64,000 nt of DNA from Phallus indusiatus (Eukaryota; Basidiomycota; Agaricomycetes; Phallales; Phallaceae), in the NCBI GenBank assembly GCA_027605045.1, contig JAQFWX010000079.1, forward strand, positions 1 to 64,000, read 5' to 3'. Under the pieces are notes generated by a model. The model did no database searches, had not been told where the DNA came from, and worked only from the letters and a program-made list of their open reading frames with translations. Both the position numbers and the translations under genes were made by a program. Positions 23,263-36,691 of the stretch are shown here, piece by piece (positions within the stretch are counted from its first letter, which is position 1; every line of letters starts with the position of its first letter).

Positions 23263-26200
23263 ATGTCCGACATCCCATTACGTTCACTCAAAGGTCGGAA
23301 ATTCCAAAGAAAAGGTGTTTACCAAGCGCTACACGCGGAGGCGGACGACGTCAGCGACCCCTCGCCGGACAGTGACATTCAGGCTCAGAATAGTCCTATC
23401 AGAAATCACGCAAACGGCGATTATCACACTTCGAGAGCTAGATCAAACATGAGTGGTGCTCGGTCAGCTGCTGCTGCCGCTGCTACATCAAGTTCTAGTG
23501 CTAGGAGGAAGGGAAAAGCGAGACAGCAGTATTATCATGACAATGACATTGAGGAGGAGGAAGAGACGCTTTTGAGGAGGGAGCCTGATGAAGAAGAGGT
23601 GGCGTCCTTAACAGCGGGACGCGAAGGTTCTGTGAAGTCTCAGTCTACAGCAGCTAATGTATAATTTTCCCTTGTCAATGTTTTGCGTGGATTACGCCCG
23701 TTTTTAATTCGTGATTGATTGCAGCGTGCGGGTGTTATTGCCCCTACAGTAGCAAAAGACAAATCTCGCACTATTCCACTACGACCACCAGGTGAGAAAC
23801 GTGCACAATACATTTTACAAACCTTAACTCCTGAACGTCATGCAGATAAATTGCGGAATAAGTTTCCTCCAAACATGGTTCGGAACCAGAAATACAACTT
23901 ATTCACCTTTCTTCCTCTGGTGCTATACGAACAATTCAAATTCTTTTTCAATCTATATTTCCTCCTTGTGGCGTTATCTCAATTCATTCCTGCATTAAAG
24001 ACCGGTAAATAAGCTTTTTGGTTCCTTCACTTACTATTCTATTATCTAACATGCACGACAACCAAAACACAGGATTCATTATAACTTATTTTGCACCTTT
24101 AGTATTCGTCCTTGTGGTGACAATCGGAAAGGAAGCTCATGACGACTGGAAACGCAATCAACGAGACCGTGAAGCAAACTCTGCCAAATACCTTATTCTG
24201 GAACCTTCGGTTTCTAGTGTACGAGACGGCGTACCCCCAACGAAAGCTGTCCCGAGCTCTAAGCTAAAAGTAGGAGATCTCGTACTGTTAGAAAAGAATC
24301 AACGAGTGCCGGCCGACCTTATTCTCTTGCGGACATCGGATTCATCAGGGACTTGTTTCGTTCGTACAGACCAATTAGACGGAGAGACAGATTGGAAGTT
24401 GCGGGTCGCCGTTCCTTCTTGTCAACAATTGTCAGAAGACCGAGACTTGTTAGAGGTGGAAGCAGAAGTTTACGGTAAGACATAGGTTACCTCCGAAATC
24501 ATTAATTACTTTGCTTATTTCATAATTCGTAGCTGACCCACCTACCAAGGACATTCATACTTTTATTGGCACTTTTTCGATGCACACCAGCCCAACAACG
24601 TTAGCCGAGCATGCACGCGATGTACCTTTGCAACCCAAAGTTGAGCCCTTGACAGCTGAAAACGTATTATGGTCAAACACCGTCTTAGCCGCTGGATCCG
24701 CAGTTGGTTTCGTTATTTACACAGGGTCAGAGACACGTGCAGTAATGAACACCAGCCATCCTGAAACCAAAGTCGGTTTGCTTGACCTTGAGATTAACCG
24801 GCTTTCAAAGGTAGTGCCACAATTTATCCAGTTCATCCTGTCATCTCTTTATGTAACTCACGCGTTCGCCGTAGATCTTATGTGCCGTCACGTTTGCGTT
24901 GTCGATTCTTCTTGTTGCCTTGAACGGATTTCGAGGAACATGGTATATATACGTCTTCCGTTTCCTAATCTTGTTTTCTTCCATTATCCCTATCAGGTAA
25001 GACCAATTCAAAGCATTCACGTTTTCCTGGCGAGTATACTAAAAAAGCTTGTGTTAGTTTGCGGGTAAATCTAGATATGGGAAAGACCCTTTATGCCCAT
25101 TTAATTATGAAGGATAATGAAATACCAGGAACCATCGTCAGGACCAGCACACTTCCGGAAGAACTCGGACGGATTGAGTATTTGTTAAGTGACAAAACGG
25201 GAACTTTAACCCAAAACGGTGAATACTTTTATCCCATGTCACCTTGAGTTCGAAAGATTCTCTTTTATTTAATACCGCTCAGAAATGGAGATGAAGAAGC
25301 TTCATATGGGAACGATGGCGTACGCCGCGGATTCAATGGATGAAGTTGCGCATCAACTAGCTACTGCATTTGGTGCCGGTGAAAACGGTCAGTCCAACTT
25401 TGTTTTAATAATTAATTGGCTCGATTCCCTTTTTTAACTTTGTACAGCTTCCAGTAAACTCCAAACTGGCTTCCAATTAGCGAGCCGGGGAAGACGAGAT
25501 ATATCAGCTCGTGTTCGAGATGTGGTTGTCAGTCTGGCTTTATGTCACAATGTATGTGCTTCCCAACGAAACCCAAATCCAGCATACTTGTTCTTTCAAG
25601 TTGACGGAGCTTTTGACAGGTTACCCCAGTAACTAACGACGACGGGACAGTAACATATCAAGCATCCTCTCCCGATGAAGTTGCCATTGTGAAATGGACT
25701 GAATCCGTCGGTTTAACATTGGTGTTCCGTGACCGCCAGAGAATGGAACTCCAAACCGTCGATGGATCTCGCGTAACATACGACATTCTAGATATATTCC
25801 CATTCACATCCGAATCGAAACGCATGGGCATTGTGGTTCGAGATACAACAACAGACGAGATCACCTTTTTGCAGAAAGGGGCTGATGTCGTAATGGCTAA
25901 AATTGTCCTGCAGAATGATTGGCTAGAAGAGGAGTGTGCCAACATGGCACGCGAGGGCTTAAGGACGCTCGTTATTAGTCGGAGACGGCTTAATGCGGAC
26001 TCGTACGAATCCTTCAAGAATGACTATCACGAGGCGAGCATCAGTTTGCAGAATCGGAACGAGGCGATGGCGGAGGTTGTGAAGCATCATCTAGAACATG
26101 ATCTTGAACTGCTTGGTTTGACAGGGGTTGAAGACAAGCTACAAGATGATGTTAAATCGACCTTGGAGCTCTTGCGTAACGCCGGAATTAAAATATGGAT

Positions 26201-27728
26201 GCTGACGGGTGATAAAATTGAAACGGCTACGTGCATTGCGATCTCGACCAAACTGGTTGCGAGAAACCAATACATACATCAGGTTGCGAAACGTATGTTC
26301 AGATGTATCCTCTGATAATGGATCATCATTGACGAATTCTCTCTAGTATCTTCCGCGGACGCTGCCCGAAATGAGTTAGAGTTCTTACAGTCCAAGCCTG
26401 ATTGCTGTCTAGTCATCGACGGTGAATCTTTGCAGGTAACACTCTAACATATCTTCTCATTATCCGGCCCTCTTAACGGTTTCTTCTAGCTATGCCTCAA
26501 CTTGTTCAAGACAGAATTTATCGAAATTGCTACCAAGCTATCTGCAGTCGTAGCATGTCGGTGTTCGCCTACTCAAAAAGCTGATGTTGCTCGTCTAATC
26601 CGCCGTCACACCAAAAAGCGTGTTTGTTGCATTGGAGATGGAGGGAACGACGTCAGCATGATCCAAGCAGCAGATGTCGGTATGTCTCTGTCGGTTTCAT
26701 AAAGAAAGAGAACGGTGTCTTATTCTTTTCTTCTTCTCCAGGCGTCGGTATAGTCGGCAAAGAAGGAAAACAAGCATCACTAGCCGCAGATTTCTCGTTA
26801 ACCCAATTCAGCCACTTAACTAAACTTCTTCTATGGCATGGTCGAAACTCGTACAAACGTTCAGCGAAACTAGCTCAATTCGTCATTCACCGTGGTCTGA
26901 TTATTTCGATCATGCAAGCTGTGTTTTCTGCCATATTCTATTTCGCTCCTATCGCGCTGTACCAGGGGTGGTTGATGATGGGATATGCTACGGTGTATAC
27001 GATGGCTCCTGTGTTTTCGTTGGTTCTTGATCGGGACGTCAGTGAAGATGTTGCGTTGCTGTATCCGGAGCTTTATAAGGAACTGACCAAGGTAAGGAGG
27101 GCGAGGGATATATCTGTTTTTAGTTTACAGGGTTTCTCATCTCCTTTTCTTAGGGACGGGCGTTATCATTCAAAACCTTTTTCATATGGTTAACTATTAG
27201 TGTTTATCAAGGTATTACCACGACAAAAGACGAAAATAGCCACTTACAGACCATTTCTAGGTGGTGCCATTATGATAATGTGTTTACTGCTCTTCGAGAA
27301 CGAGTTCCTGAACATCGTCGCCATCTCTTTCACCGCGCTCATTTTGAATGAGCTGATAATGGTCGCTTTGGAAATCACTACATGGTAAGGCCTACATTTT
27401 TTTTGGTGAAAGTTGATTGATGCGAGTTACATTGTTTCAGGCATATATACATGGCGATATCTGAGATCGTAACGTTGATATTCTACGCCGTCAGCATGGT
27501 ATTTTTACCCGAATACTTCGGTAATCATCTATTCTCTTGTTCTCGGCTTAGACAACAAACAGCTTAATAAACTCATTTCTGTTGCTCTTTTTAGATCTAG
27601 CCTTTGTTTTGTCCACCCGGTTCGCTTGGAAACTTGCTGTCGTGGTGACAGTAAGCTCTTTACCTCTATACATCTTTAAACTCATACAACGACGAGTCGC
27701 ACCATCGGCTTATAGTAAACTCATGTAA
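23263..27728 (+). CDS. NEO1: P4-ATPase phospholipid flippase, NEO1/ATP9 type
   Basis: Sixteen exons, 23263-23658 to 27595-27728, sum to 3546 nt, 1181 residues, normal for the family. Order of motifs: cytosolic tail with alanine/serine and acidic runs; NMVRNQKYN and [20 protein letters not shown] (first membrane pair); [10 protein letters not shown] of the actuator domain; PISL in membrane helix 4, characteristic of lipid flippases; [11 protein letters not shown] with the phosphorylated Asp; [12 protein letters not shown] and FLQKGAD in the nucleotide domain; [18 protein letters not shown] hinge; then six more membrane helices and a basic tail. NEO1 proteins act in Golgi and endosome membranes, moving aminophospholipids to the cytosolic leaflet, and do not need a Cdc50 partner. 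The phosphorylation motif and PISL motif are only complete after splicing. Intron 24811-24874 would otherwise disrupt helix 3. Confidence 0.96.
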
Positions 27729-28047
27729 TATAAAAATTCAAAAAAAGAATATACCCGTCCATATCTATCCTTATTTAATATTTCTTCGTCTTCGTCTTCT
27801 ACGACTGCGTCTCGCTCGCTGGCACTTTCAACGTTTAGTGTATTTGGCTGTATAAGGGACTATCTCAGATTTAAGATCAGAAAGAAAGTAAGAAAAGAGA
27901 GAAGGAGAGAGAGATGGAAAAAGAGCATGGTAAGTCAAAAAAGAGGAAGAGACAAGGGATATGAATAAGAGAATGAGACAGAGACAGAGTACGAAAAAAA
28001 GGATAAAGAGAGAGAAAGTAGGGAGGAATGTTCATTTCATTTCTTTT
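27729..28047. other. Convergent 3' region, GA-rich
   Basis: The flippase gene (+) and NST1 (-) converge here, 319 bp apart. The interval 27880-28020 is purine-rich on the plus strand (repeated GAGA and GAAAGA), hence CU-rich in NST1 transcripts, the same pattern as downstream of the GATA gene. Confidence 0.6.
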
Positions 28048-31000
28048 TCAACTACTTCCGGGAGGTGGTGAATTGGTAAAAGCAGCCGGCGGTGGAAAAG
28101 GCGGATGTGCAGAGAACGGAGGACCAGGCTGCTGCCACGGATCGACGGCGGAGGGTCCGTGTCCCGGTCCCCACAAACCATTTGGAGTTCGTGTAGGCGT
28201 TCCAAAAGGTAAACTCTGACCTCCTGCTACTGCTACTGCTGATGCTGGTTGAGGTGTTCCCCATCCAACGGGTGCAATCACCCTTCGAGGCTGAACAATA
28301 ATCGGTTCATCGTCGTCTGCTACGAGAGCTGAGCTTCCCAAAACAGGTTCTGGAGGTGCTGAAGAAGGAGCAGGTGTCGAGCTGGACGATTTCATCATCA
28401 TTTTAGGCGACGAAATTAGCATTCCTCCTGCTGTCGATCCTGGTCCTGAACCCGAACCCGATGCCAACGATGATGATTTTTCATCGTCCTTTGAGTTTTG
28501 CTGAGGACGAGCGATTGGCGCGAGCGGTGCAACAGGTCTTTGAACCGCTCCATACGTGTTCGACATGGACATGGTCATAGACCGGTCTTGAACAGACCCA
28601 CGACGGAGATGATGATTTGTACTCGACGATCCTCCACCTCCTGGAACAGAGCCAGGACCAGAACTGAACATGCTTATAGGTGATCCAGGAGTATTAGGCA
28701 ACCCCTTCGGAGGCGGTCCAATAGCTGATAAAGGCCGGAACGATTCATACGCTGACGCTGGACTAGTTCCGAACGCACTACCGACACTACCACGGGATGA
28801 TGGAGTTGGAATTCCTGGTGGTGGGACTAGTACACCTGGTGGAGCGTATGCCATGAACGGCGGCGGTGTTGGAAGTCCATTTGTGAAGGGTGTTCCTCCC
28901 CCTTGTTGTTGACCAGGGAGGGATGCGGGGTTGGAACCGGGAGGCGAGATATACCCGTGTCCGTGTCCGTGTGCATGACCGTGTCCGTGATGACCGTGTG
29001 GGTGTGGGTGTGGATGTGCGTGGAACCCTGGAATGGAAATCGGCGTACTCGACGAAGGTCCCGGTGATTGAATCTGGGAGGAACCAGAAGCGGAAGAACT
29101 CGAGGCAATTGGAAGAGGATGGTGCTGCTGATGCTGATGCTGGTGTGGATGCTGGTGCTGGTGCATCGGCTGAGGCGACGCCGTTCTCTGATGCGCTTGA
29201 GCCTGTGCTTGAAGCTGATGTGTAATCACAGACGGTCTCTGCGGTGAATGCGGAAGACGCGACGACGGAAGTGGAAGCGAAAGTGGAATCGGAAGAGGTT
29301 GTGCGAGTGCGATCTGTGGTTGCTGCTGCTGTTGCTGTTGAGGCGGTAGTCCTTGAGCTTGAGCTTGGGCTTGGGCTTGGGCTTGTTGCATCATCGACAT
29401 CGACGACATTGACATCGGCATTGGCATGGAGGACATCGAGGCCGCTGGCGTTGGAATAGGGGGAGTCGATTGCGATGCAACACCAGCGGGATTATTAACA
29501 CCACCGCCAGAAGAAGAAAATTGAGAAAGTGAGGGTGGAGGAGCAGTAGATCCGGAACTACTGCTAGGTGTAACAGGCGTAACAGGCGGAGGAGGTTTCG
29601 TTAAAATCTTTTTAGGAGCAACAACGGGCGTAGGAATGCTGATTCGGGAAGGAGTGGCACCACCACGAGGAGACGTAGGAGGTTTAACTTTCGAAGAGGA
29701 AGGAATCGAAACATTGGCAGCAGACGTATTAATACTCATCGCACGCTGCTGTTGCTGTTGCTGTTGCTGTTGTTGATATTCACGTACAGCACGCTCCCTC
29801 GCCTCCCTCTCTTTCTCCTTCTCTTTCCTCTCCTCAGCCTCCTTAACGGCCCGTTTCTCCCTCTCCTCTTTCTCAAGCTGCTCCCGTTTCGCAGCAGCAG
29901 CAGCCTTCTCAGCAGCAACCCTCGCCTCCTTCTCCTCTTTCGCCTTCCTCTCCTTCTCCTCTCTTTCCCTCCTCTCAGCTTTAACCCTCTCTTCCCGCTC
30001 TTTCCGTTTCCGCTCCTGCTCAGCTATCCTCTCTTTCTCCTCCGCAAGCCGTTTACGTTTCTCCTCTTCCTTCCTCGCACGTTCCTCTTCTTGAATTTTT
30101 CGAGCCGCTTCACGACGTAACCTCTCTTCCTCCCGTTTTTTCTTCAACTCTTCTTCTTGAGCTGCTTGTTTTGCTTTTAACGCTTGTTCTTCCGCTGCTC
30201 GTTCGGCTTCTCGTTGTTTCTTTTCTTCCTCTTTAACCTGTTTCTGCAGCCTATTTGCCCTTAAAATCAATACGACTTTCCAATGTAAAAAAAAATGATC
30301 AAAACATACAGCTTTTTGGCTTTTTTCTTCTGATTCTCCTTCTGCTTCTTAGCCTCCCTCTCCTGCGCCGCTTTATCCTCATTCTCCAACTCACGAAGAA
30401 TCTCTTGCTGCCTTTGTTGAGCTACCTTTTCACGATACGACTGTAAAACGCGCTGCTCGAACATTCGAGCTGCAAAGATGGAAAACATCCGTCGTCCTTC
30501 TTCCATCTTTTGTTCTTCTGTCATCACCTAAACACGGGTCGGGTCAATTATCAACACCAAAACAACCCAAACGTCCCCCCCAAAAAAACCACAAACCTCT
30601 TCTTCATCTTCGTCATCCTCATCATCCTCATCCTCATCCTCATCATCCTCATCTCCATCAACATCCACACCATCCCTCCCATCCCTCCTATCCCTCCCAC
30701 CTCTGTCACCCCTTTCATCATCTCCATCGTCGTCCTCATCATCATCACTATCCCGCCCACCAACCTCAGCAGCAGCCTCCTCCTCCCGCTGCATCCGCCG
30801 CTCCGCAAGCTGTTCCATCATTTCAAGAAACTTGCGTCCATCATTTTTGAGAAGATCGTCTGCGACTGTGATGATTTTTCCTGATGAACCTTAAAATGTT
30901 GAGCCAAATCTTATTCGAATCATTCAAGTTTTTTTAAAAGGTTTTTTTGGAGTTTTTTTTTTTTGGAGAGAAGAGAAAGGGAAAATGGGATGGGGGTTTT

Positions 31001-33763
31001 GGACGTTGGGACGTACCGGTTACGGTTAAACTGCTTCCAAAATTGAAAACATCATCTCCTCCACCACCTCCTCCTCCATTTCCACCTCGGGGCGGATTGG
31101 CGTTAGCATTCACATTAGCATTGACGTTGTTGGCATTAGGCTTCACACCATTAACAACCACACCCGAATTCGAATTCGTCGTCGTCGTCGTATTCGTAGT
31201 AGTCATCGTAGTAGTCGTATTACCCGCCGGAGTAGGTCCCGTACTTCGTCTAACACCACCATGACCATGCCCATGATGCCTATGTCCTTCATGATGTCCG
31301 TGAATATGCCCATGACCATGCCCACGAGAATGTTTCTTGAGAGTCGAAAAATCTACATCATCCAACAACTCGTCTTCTCCCACTCCAACTCCAACTCCTA
31401 CTCCTCTTCGTCGACCTCCTCTACCCCGCCCTCGTTCTCCTCCATTGATATTAACATTAACATTCTCATCCTCCTCCTCTTCATCATCTTCATCTCCATC
31501 TCCATCTTCATCATCTTCGTCTTCTTCTCCATCATCATCACCCTCCTCATCTTCATCGTCATCTTCTTCCTCGTCTTCTTCCTCTTCTTCTTCCTCTTCA
31601 TACTCCTCTTCCTCTTCGTACTCTTCTTCATTATCTTCATCTTCAAATTCGCTTTCTGCTAGGCCTTTTCGCCGTGCGGCTGATAGATGATTCAGATTGT
31701 TATTAACGTTCGCGTTCGGAGGAGAGTGCCGTTAACGTGTTTACGCTGAGGATGGTGTGCATTAGGAGTATTCGGAGTATTTGGAGTATTGTTCGGATGA
31801 GAATGCGGATGATGTGAAGCCTGTCGACCCGTACCCGTACGCGCATTCGCACCCGTATTGGCATTCGCATTGTTGTTGGTGTTGTTGTTGTGAGAATGAT
31901 GATGATGGTGATGATGATGATGAGAAGCAACAACAGCTCCATTCTTATCAACCTCCACACTCCCAGGAAACGGACCAGGCCCCGGAGGCGGGGATCGTTC
32001 CACCCGACGACGCATGACGCTGTTGATGAATCGCGTATTGTTCTAGTTCTTCGTAGTACGCGTCGTATAGAACTTCTAATTCCTCTTCTATCGCATGCCT
32101 GGGGTCATAATAATATTTTTTTAAGAAAAATTAATTCAAAGAATGATGAATGTGCGTTTTACCGTTTTCGACCACATACAGCACAAGAACAACTATGCTT
32201 CTGCTGTTCCTTCATCTTCCTCAAAACAGCCTCTTTCTCAACTTTAACGAGCGCTCTTCGTTCTTCTTCACTTAGGCCTAGCCAAAACTCTTTAATTCTT
32301 TCTCTTTCTTCGTTCGAATTTGTACTCCACAATTTATTATTACTATTCGTGTTCGTATTCGTGCTTGTGGAGTTGGAATTGGCGTTTGAGTTGGCGTTGG
32401 CGTTGGTGTTGGCAGCGTTGTTGGTTTTACCATGTGAAGTTTGAGATGAAGCAGGCGACGAGTGATGCTTTGGTGTAGCACCAGCACCAGCACCAGCACC
32501 AGCGTTATTTGTCATTCTCGCGGACCGTGGAGGAGCGTTCGTTGTCGTAGAAGTGTTGTTGTTGTACGACATGGGCTGTTTTCCAGCTGCTCGAGAACTT
32601 GGAACGGGTGGGTTATTCGACGGTGGCACTGGACGAGACGTAGGTTGCTGCTGAGGTTGAGGTTGAGGTTGAGGTTGGGGAGGCGGAGGTGGGGGAGGAG
32701 CTGTTGGAAGTGTATTTCCTTTCTTTTTCTTCTTTTTGCTCTTCTTTTTTCCTGCCTCGACAGCAGCCACATTATTACCAGCAGGAGTACTGTTGTTGTT
32801 AACAACAGGATTGACGGTGGTAGTCATCCTGTACTCGTACCCTACAAACGCAGCGTCGTGATCGTGTTCTTCTACATTATCATCGACCTCGTCTTCACTA
32901 TCATCATAATCGTGGTGTTCGTCGCCGTTGTACTCGTTGAGGAGAACGGCACTCGGATGTGGGAGCGGACCGCGGGGAGGGTGGCCTGGTGCAGGCGGGA
33001 GAGGTGTCCCCGCGAGAGTCTGTTCCATCGCTAAAAACGCAGGATCCGAAAAGATGGCGGGATCGAATGGCAATGAAGGAAACGCCCCCGGTGGTTGCCC
33101 TCCCCCTCCTCCACCCTTCGGACTGGTCTTTTCAACACCGGACTGGATCATCTGATGCGCAATTGCAAGCATGGACTGAGCTTTCGACCGCTCGCTGGGG
33201 TTGACGTTCGGATTCGTGGAAGTGGAGTAAGTCATTTTCACAAAGTTCTTGATGTGGGTGGGGAGAGCCGCCCAGTAGTCTTCGTCATCCGGGATGGCGT
33301 CGTTGTCCATTTGGCGGTAGAGATTGTTGGCGGTGGCGAGGAGTTCTGCTTGGGCTGCTGCTGTGGCGTTGAGACGAGCGGCTGCGGCAGCAGAAGCGGA
33401 GAGGGAGGCCGTTGTTTGCTGATGAACGGACTGAAGCTCCGGGGAAAGACCAGTCCGACGGGCAGCAGTAGTAGTAGTGTTGGTGGTGGTGGCAGCAGCA
33501 GCAGCAGATGATGATAAAGGAGGATCTAGAGACGGCATATCGTCGTCTGTTTGTAAACCTTGAGCATCAGGATCGGCAGATGACTTTGGTTTAGATTTCT
33601 TCTTCTTTTTCTTCTTGCCGTTGACAGTGGACTCTACTACTGCCTGTGGTGCTTGTGCTGTTGTTGGAGTTGGGGTAGGTACGACAAAGCGTGGAGACAT
33701 TGCAGGATTAGACTGGATAGTCGGGTGACGATTGGGAGCTTTGGCTTGTTTCATAGCGGCCAT
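28048..33763 (-). CDS. NST1: NST1, stress response / salt tolerance protein
   Basis: Six exons (32163-33763, 31745-32098, 31017-31679, 30597-30889, 30310-30527, 28048-30250). The N-terminal half has a lysine cluster, an alanine-rich block, [16 protein letters not shown] and [19 protein letters not shown] with [16 protein letters not shown], the core NST1 signature. Then come [18 protein letters not shown], a His- and Asn-rich stretch, long acidic runs, [20 protein letters not shown], a very long Lys/Glu/Arg coiled coil, and a Pro/Gln/Ser-rich C-terminus. About 1776 residues, larger than in ascomycetes. NST1 affects salt tolerance in yeast; the biochemical role is poorly known. There is one frame break at about 31988-31996, beside a CCCC (sense strand); removing one base restores [16 protein letters not shown] and makes the total 5331 nt, divisible by three. 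The start ATG is 300 bp from the METTL16-like gene. Confidence 0.9.
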
Positions 33764-34062
33764 GGGATGGACAGGGAGAACAAGGATTGAAAAGCAGACG
33801 TCGTGGGATATCAGACGAGAAAAAGAGAAAGAGAGGGTGTCGATGAGACCGACGATAAAAACTGTTGCAAAAAAAACAAGCTGAATTGAATCTAGATTGG
33901 AATAAAATATAAAAACGGGAGGGAATACTATGAGATTTTTTCGAGATTTGCTTACCCCTCGGGCGTTGGCGACACTTCTTCTTTGCGGGCGGATGTGTGA
34001 AGCGTAGAAAATGGAGTACTGTGGGTCACTGTGGGTGCTTGGGGTGGCTGACTCACTCTGAA
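33764..34062. promoter_or_regulatory. Bidirectional promoter NST1 / METTL16-like
   Basis: 299 bp separate the divergent start codons. The minus-strand frame of NST1 stays open further upstream to 34120, but that extension would overlap the METTL16 first exon and has a hydrophobic, non-conserved content, so I place the NST1 start at 33763. No TATA box was obvious. Confidence 0.55.
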
Positions 34063-36052
34063 ATGCACAATCGAAGTCAGTACAAGGACAGGATTGACTT
34101 TGTAGACTTGGCAGAGTCATATCCCTCTCTCAAGCCATTGTAGGTGTCTTGTTATATTCTAAAATACAAATATCTGATACTCTTCTAGTCTCAAATCACA
34201 CGTCATTGACTTTCGGAACGCCGATGCTCAAAGGCAAGTCTCCGTTGTTCTCTGAATGACATCCCCATTGACTTTGTTTACAGGTCACTGACACAGGCTT
34301 TGCTCAGCCGTGATTTCGGTCTCAGTCTGTGTCTTCCCAACGACCGTCTCTGTCCTCCGGTGGGTCTCACACTGCTTTACTACCACTGCTAATTCTCCAC
34401 AGGTACCCAATAGGTAACACATTCCAGGAACTCTTTGACGTTCTCTCACAATTTAGATTGAATTATGTACTATGGATTCAAGATATCATGTCATCTAGCA
34501 CAGTCAAAGAAATACGTGGACTGGACATGTGAATTCATCCAATCGCACATGCTCACGACTGCTGACTTTCCCCTCTAGCGGAACAGGTGCTTCCGTCATA
34601 TACCCCTTCTCGCCTGTTCTCTTCCAGACAACTCAAATTGGTCATTCGTCGCGACAGGTCAGATTAGGAAACTCTCCGTCTAATGCAACCTAACGCATGT
34701 ACATTTGCAGAGATTGATCCACACTCCGCCCGATATGCGTCCATGAATATTGAAAACAATAATCTCACTTCACGTATCACTTTACATACCATTCCACCCG
34801 ACTCGGAATTTATTCTTACACCACTATTCACTAACCCAAAATTATCGTCAGTCCCATATGAACAATTCCGAGAAGGGTTAATGACGGCGCCGTACAGCTT
34901 CGATTTCACAATGTGCAATCCTCCTTTCTATGGGTCCACCGACGAAATAGAGTCTTCCGCCGAAAACAAAGAATACCCTCCCAATGCGGTAATACCCTTG
35001 CCCCACTCTTATTTAAATCTAAATTTATGGTTCTTCTCAGGTATGTACAGGTGCCGAAAATGAAATGATCACGCCAGGTGGTGAAACCGCTTTTGTGTTA
35101 AAGATACTGAAAGAGAGCTGTCACCAGAATATCAAATACCGATGTCGGTGAGTATGCGTATTTCGTAGCGTGTATGTATCACTGAAAAGATTTCGTTCAG
35201 GTGGTTTACCTCTATGCTTGGGAAACTAAGTTCGGTGGAAACTGTGGTATCCGAGCTACGAAACTTGAAGGTAAATTTTCTCTTGTGAGGTAATGCAATT
35301 CCACTCACAGGAGTAGATAGACAACTATGCATTAGCACAATTTGTTCAAGGAACGACGCGAAGATGGTGTGTAGCCTGGTCATTCCGAGACGAAAGACTC
35401 GCAGACGTAAATCGCTATCCCTCACGAGAAGAACAACCCCTAACGTTCTCATCCCAGAAATATTCTCGTCCAACGGCACCATCACTCCTCCCATTTCTCC
35501 CACTTCCAACAACACTCCAACAACGACTCCCAGCGACTTCTTCTTCCAGCGCACGAATTCTCCTGACTCAAATTCTTTCGTCGATTGAAAAATTATCCTT
35601 CACTTTTACAGAAGAAGCAGATGATAAATGGAGCTGTACTATATCAGCTTCCGAAAACACATGGTCCAGAGCCGCACGACGCTCCCGAAAACGCGCACAA
35701 CACGACGAGAGATCTGAACGACCACCTTCTGAATCTACAGTTGAACCGGGCGCATCGATTTCCTCAATGGTTCCCGATTCCGACCACCGAGATCACCCTC
35801 ACCTGATTTTAGTTTGTCGTATCAGCGCTGAATCAAGTCTCTGTCGAAGCAATGGAGAAACGATAGCTGAATCTTCAGTGTTGTTAACGGCTCAGTGGCT
35901 TCGAGGGATGGACAGATCTCTTTTGAAGGATTCTGGAGTCATGTGTGTCGTAAATTGCAAGGTTCCTTGAATTTGAGTCCTCCGGTGAGCGAAAGAGTTT
36001 TTTTATTTCTTTGAGGGGTTTGAAGTTGATGGTGAATCTCTTTTAGAATTGA
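34063..36052 (+). CDS. METTL16-like RNA N6-adenosine methyltransferase
   Basis: Eleven exons (34063-34139, 34189-34233, 34284-34359, 34403-34413, 34457-34528, 34579-34657, 34711-34988, 35041-35147, 35201-35270, 35317-35984, 36047-36052). Joined, the N-terminus reads [20 protein letters not shown], then [29 protein letters not shown] (SAM binding), VATEIDP, and the catalytic [18 protein letters not shown] and RRWCVAWSF follow. This is the DUF890/METTL16 family, which methylates adenosine in U6 snRNA and structured RNAs. Intron 2 has a perfect GC donor (AAG then GCAAGT), and exon 4 is only 11 nt. Two frame breaks, at CCCC 34609-34612 and TTTT 35921-35924, each need one extra base; with both, the total is 1491 nt, 496 residues. 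The last two codons on exon 11 are tentative. Confidence 0.9.
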
Positions 36053-36682
36053 ACGTACTTCTTATTACCTCCGCGAGTGGATCTACCTCATCTCAGAAAA
36101 ATGCTGAGATTACCCTATCCAGCGATGATCAACGATCATATTATATAGCATACACAGCACGCATAAAAGTCAACACAGAACAATTCGTCGACGTTCGCCG
36201 AAAGTCTTCGGGTTTGAAGGCTCTTTGAAATCTGTATGTAGGTATGTATGCATTTATGTGACTCCGACTAGAGGGCCTGCCAAGTAGACCCTACGTAGTT
36301 CGGACCCTAGTTCGAGCTTTCCGATCTTCAGGCCTTCAAGCCTTCCAGGACCGAATTGCCCAATATCTATCTCGTGTCCCATATCTCCCATACTTCGGAA
36401 ATTTGACCCTTGGGTTGAACACAAAAACTGAATCTGAGATTCACTGCAGTATATTGTCTCAGTGCAAAAACGTTGTTATGTATATATTTATCCGAAATTT
36501 CGGAATCGACTTTATATCATATCATATATTATTTTACAGGTTGTACATGTTGAATTCAGGATTGCATTATTATTCTAAATAGCTATAGAGGAGTCGTGCC
36601 TATGCATGCACAAAGATTCAGCGAAATCCGCTCGTGTTTTTCAAAATAGACGCCCAAGCCCCCCAACGCTTAAAAAAATAAT
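36053..36682. other. Spacer between METTL16-like gene and transposon
   Basis: No gene. An open but unremarkable frame continues past the METTL16 stop (36049-36228), without family resemblance. AT-rich towards 36480-36540. Confidence 0.5.
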
Positions 36683-36691
36683 CAAATTCAG
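36683..36691. repeat. Left target site duplication (9 bp)
   Basis: CAAATTCAG lies directly before the left terminal inverted repeat and is repeated exactly at 37823-37831 directly after the right one. Nine base pairs is typical of Mutator-like elements. Confidence 0.85.

Noticed and set aside
31261..31690. Plus-strand serine- and isoleucine-rich frames opposite NST1
   Set aside because: Antisense shadows of the acidic repeat exon of NST1.
33764..34120. Upstream extension of the NST1 frame
   Set aside because: It would overlap the first exon of the divergent METTL16-like gene, and its sequence is hydrophobic and unlike NST1 N-termini.
36053..36228. Open plus-strand frame continuing after METTL16
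   Set aside because: The splice phase from the previous exon leads to an immediate stop; joining this frame would need a different, unsupported junction.
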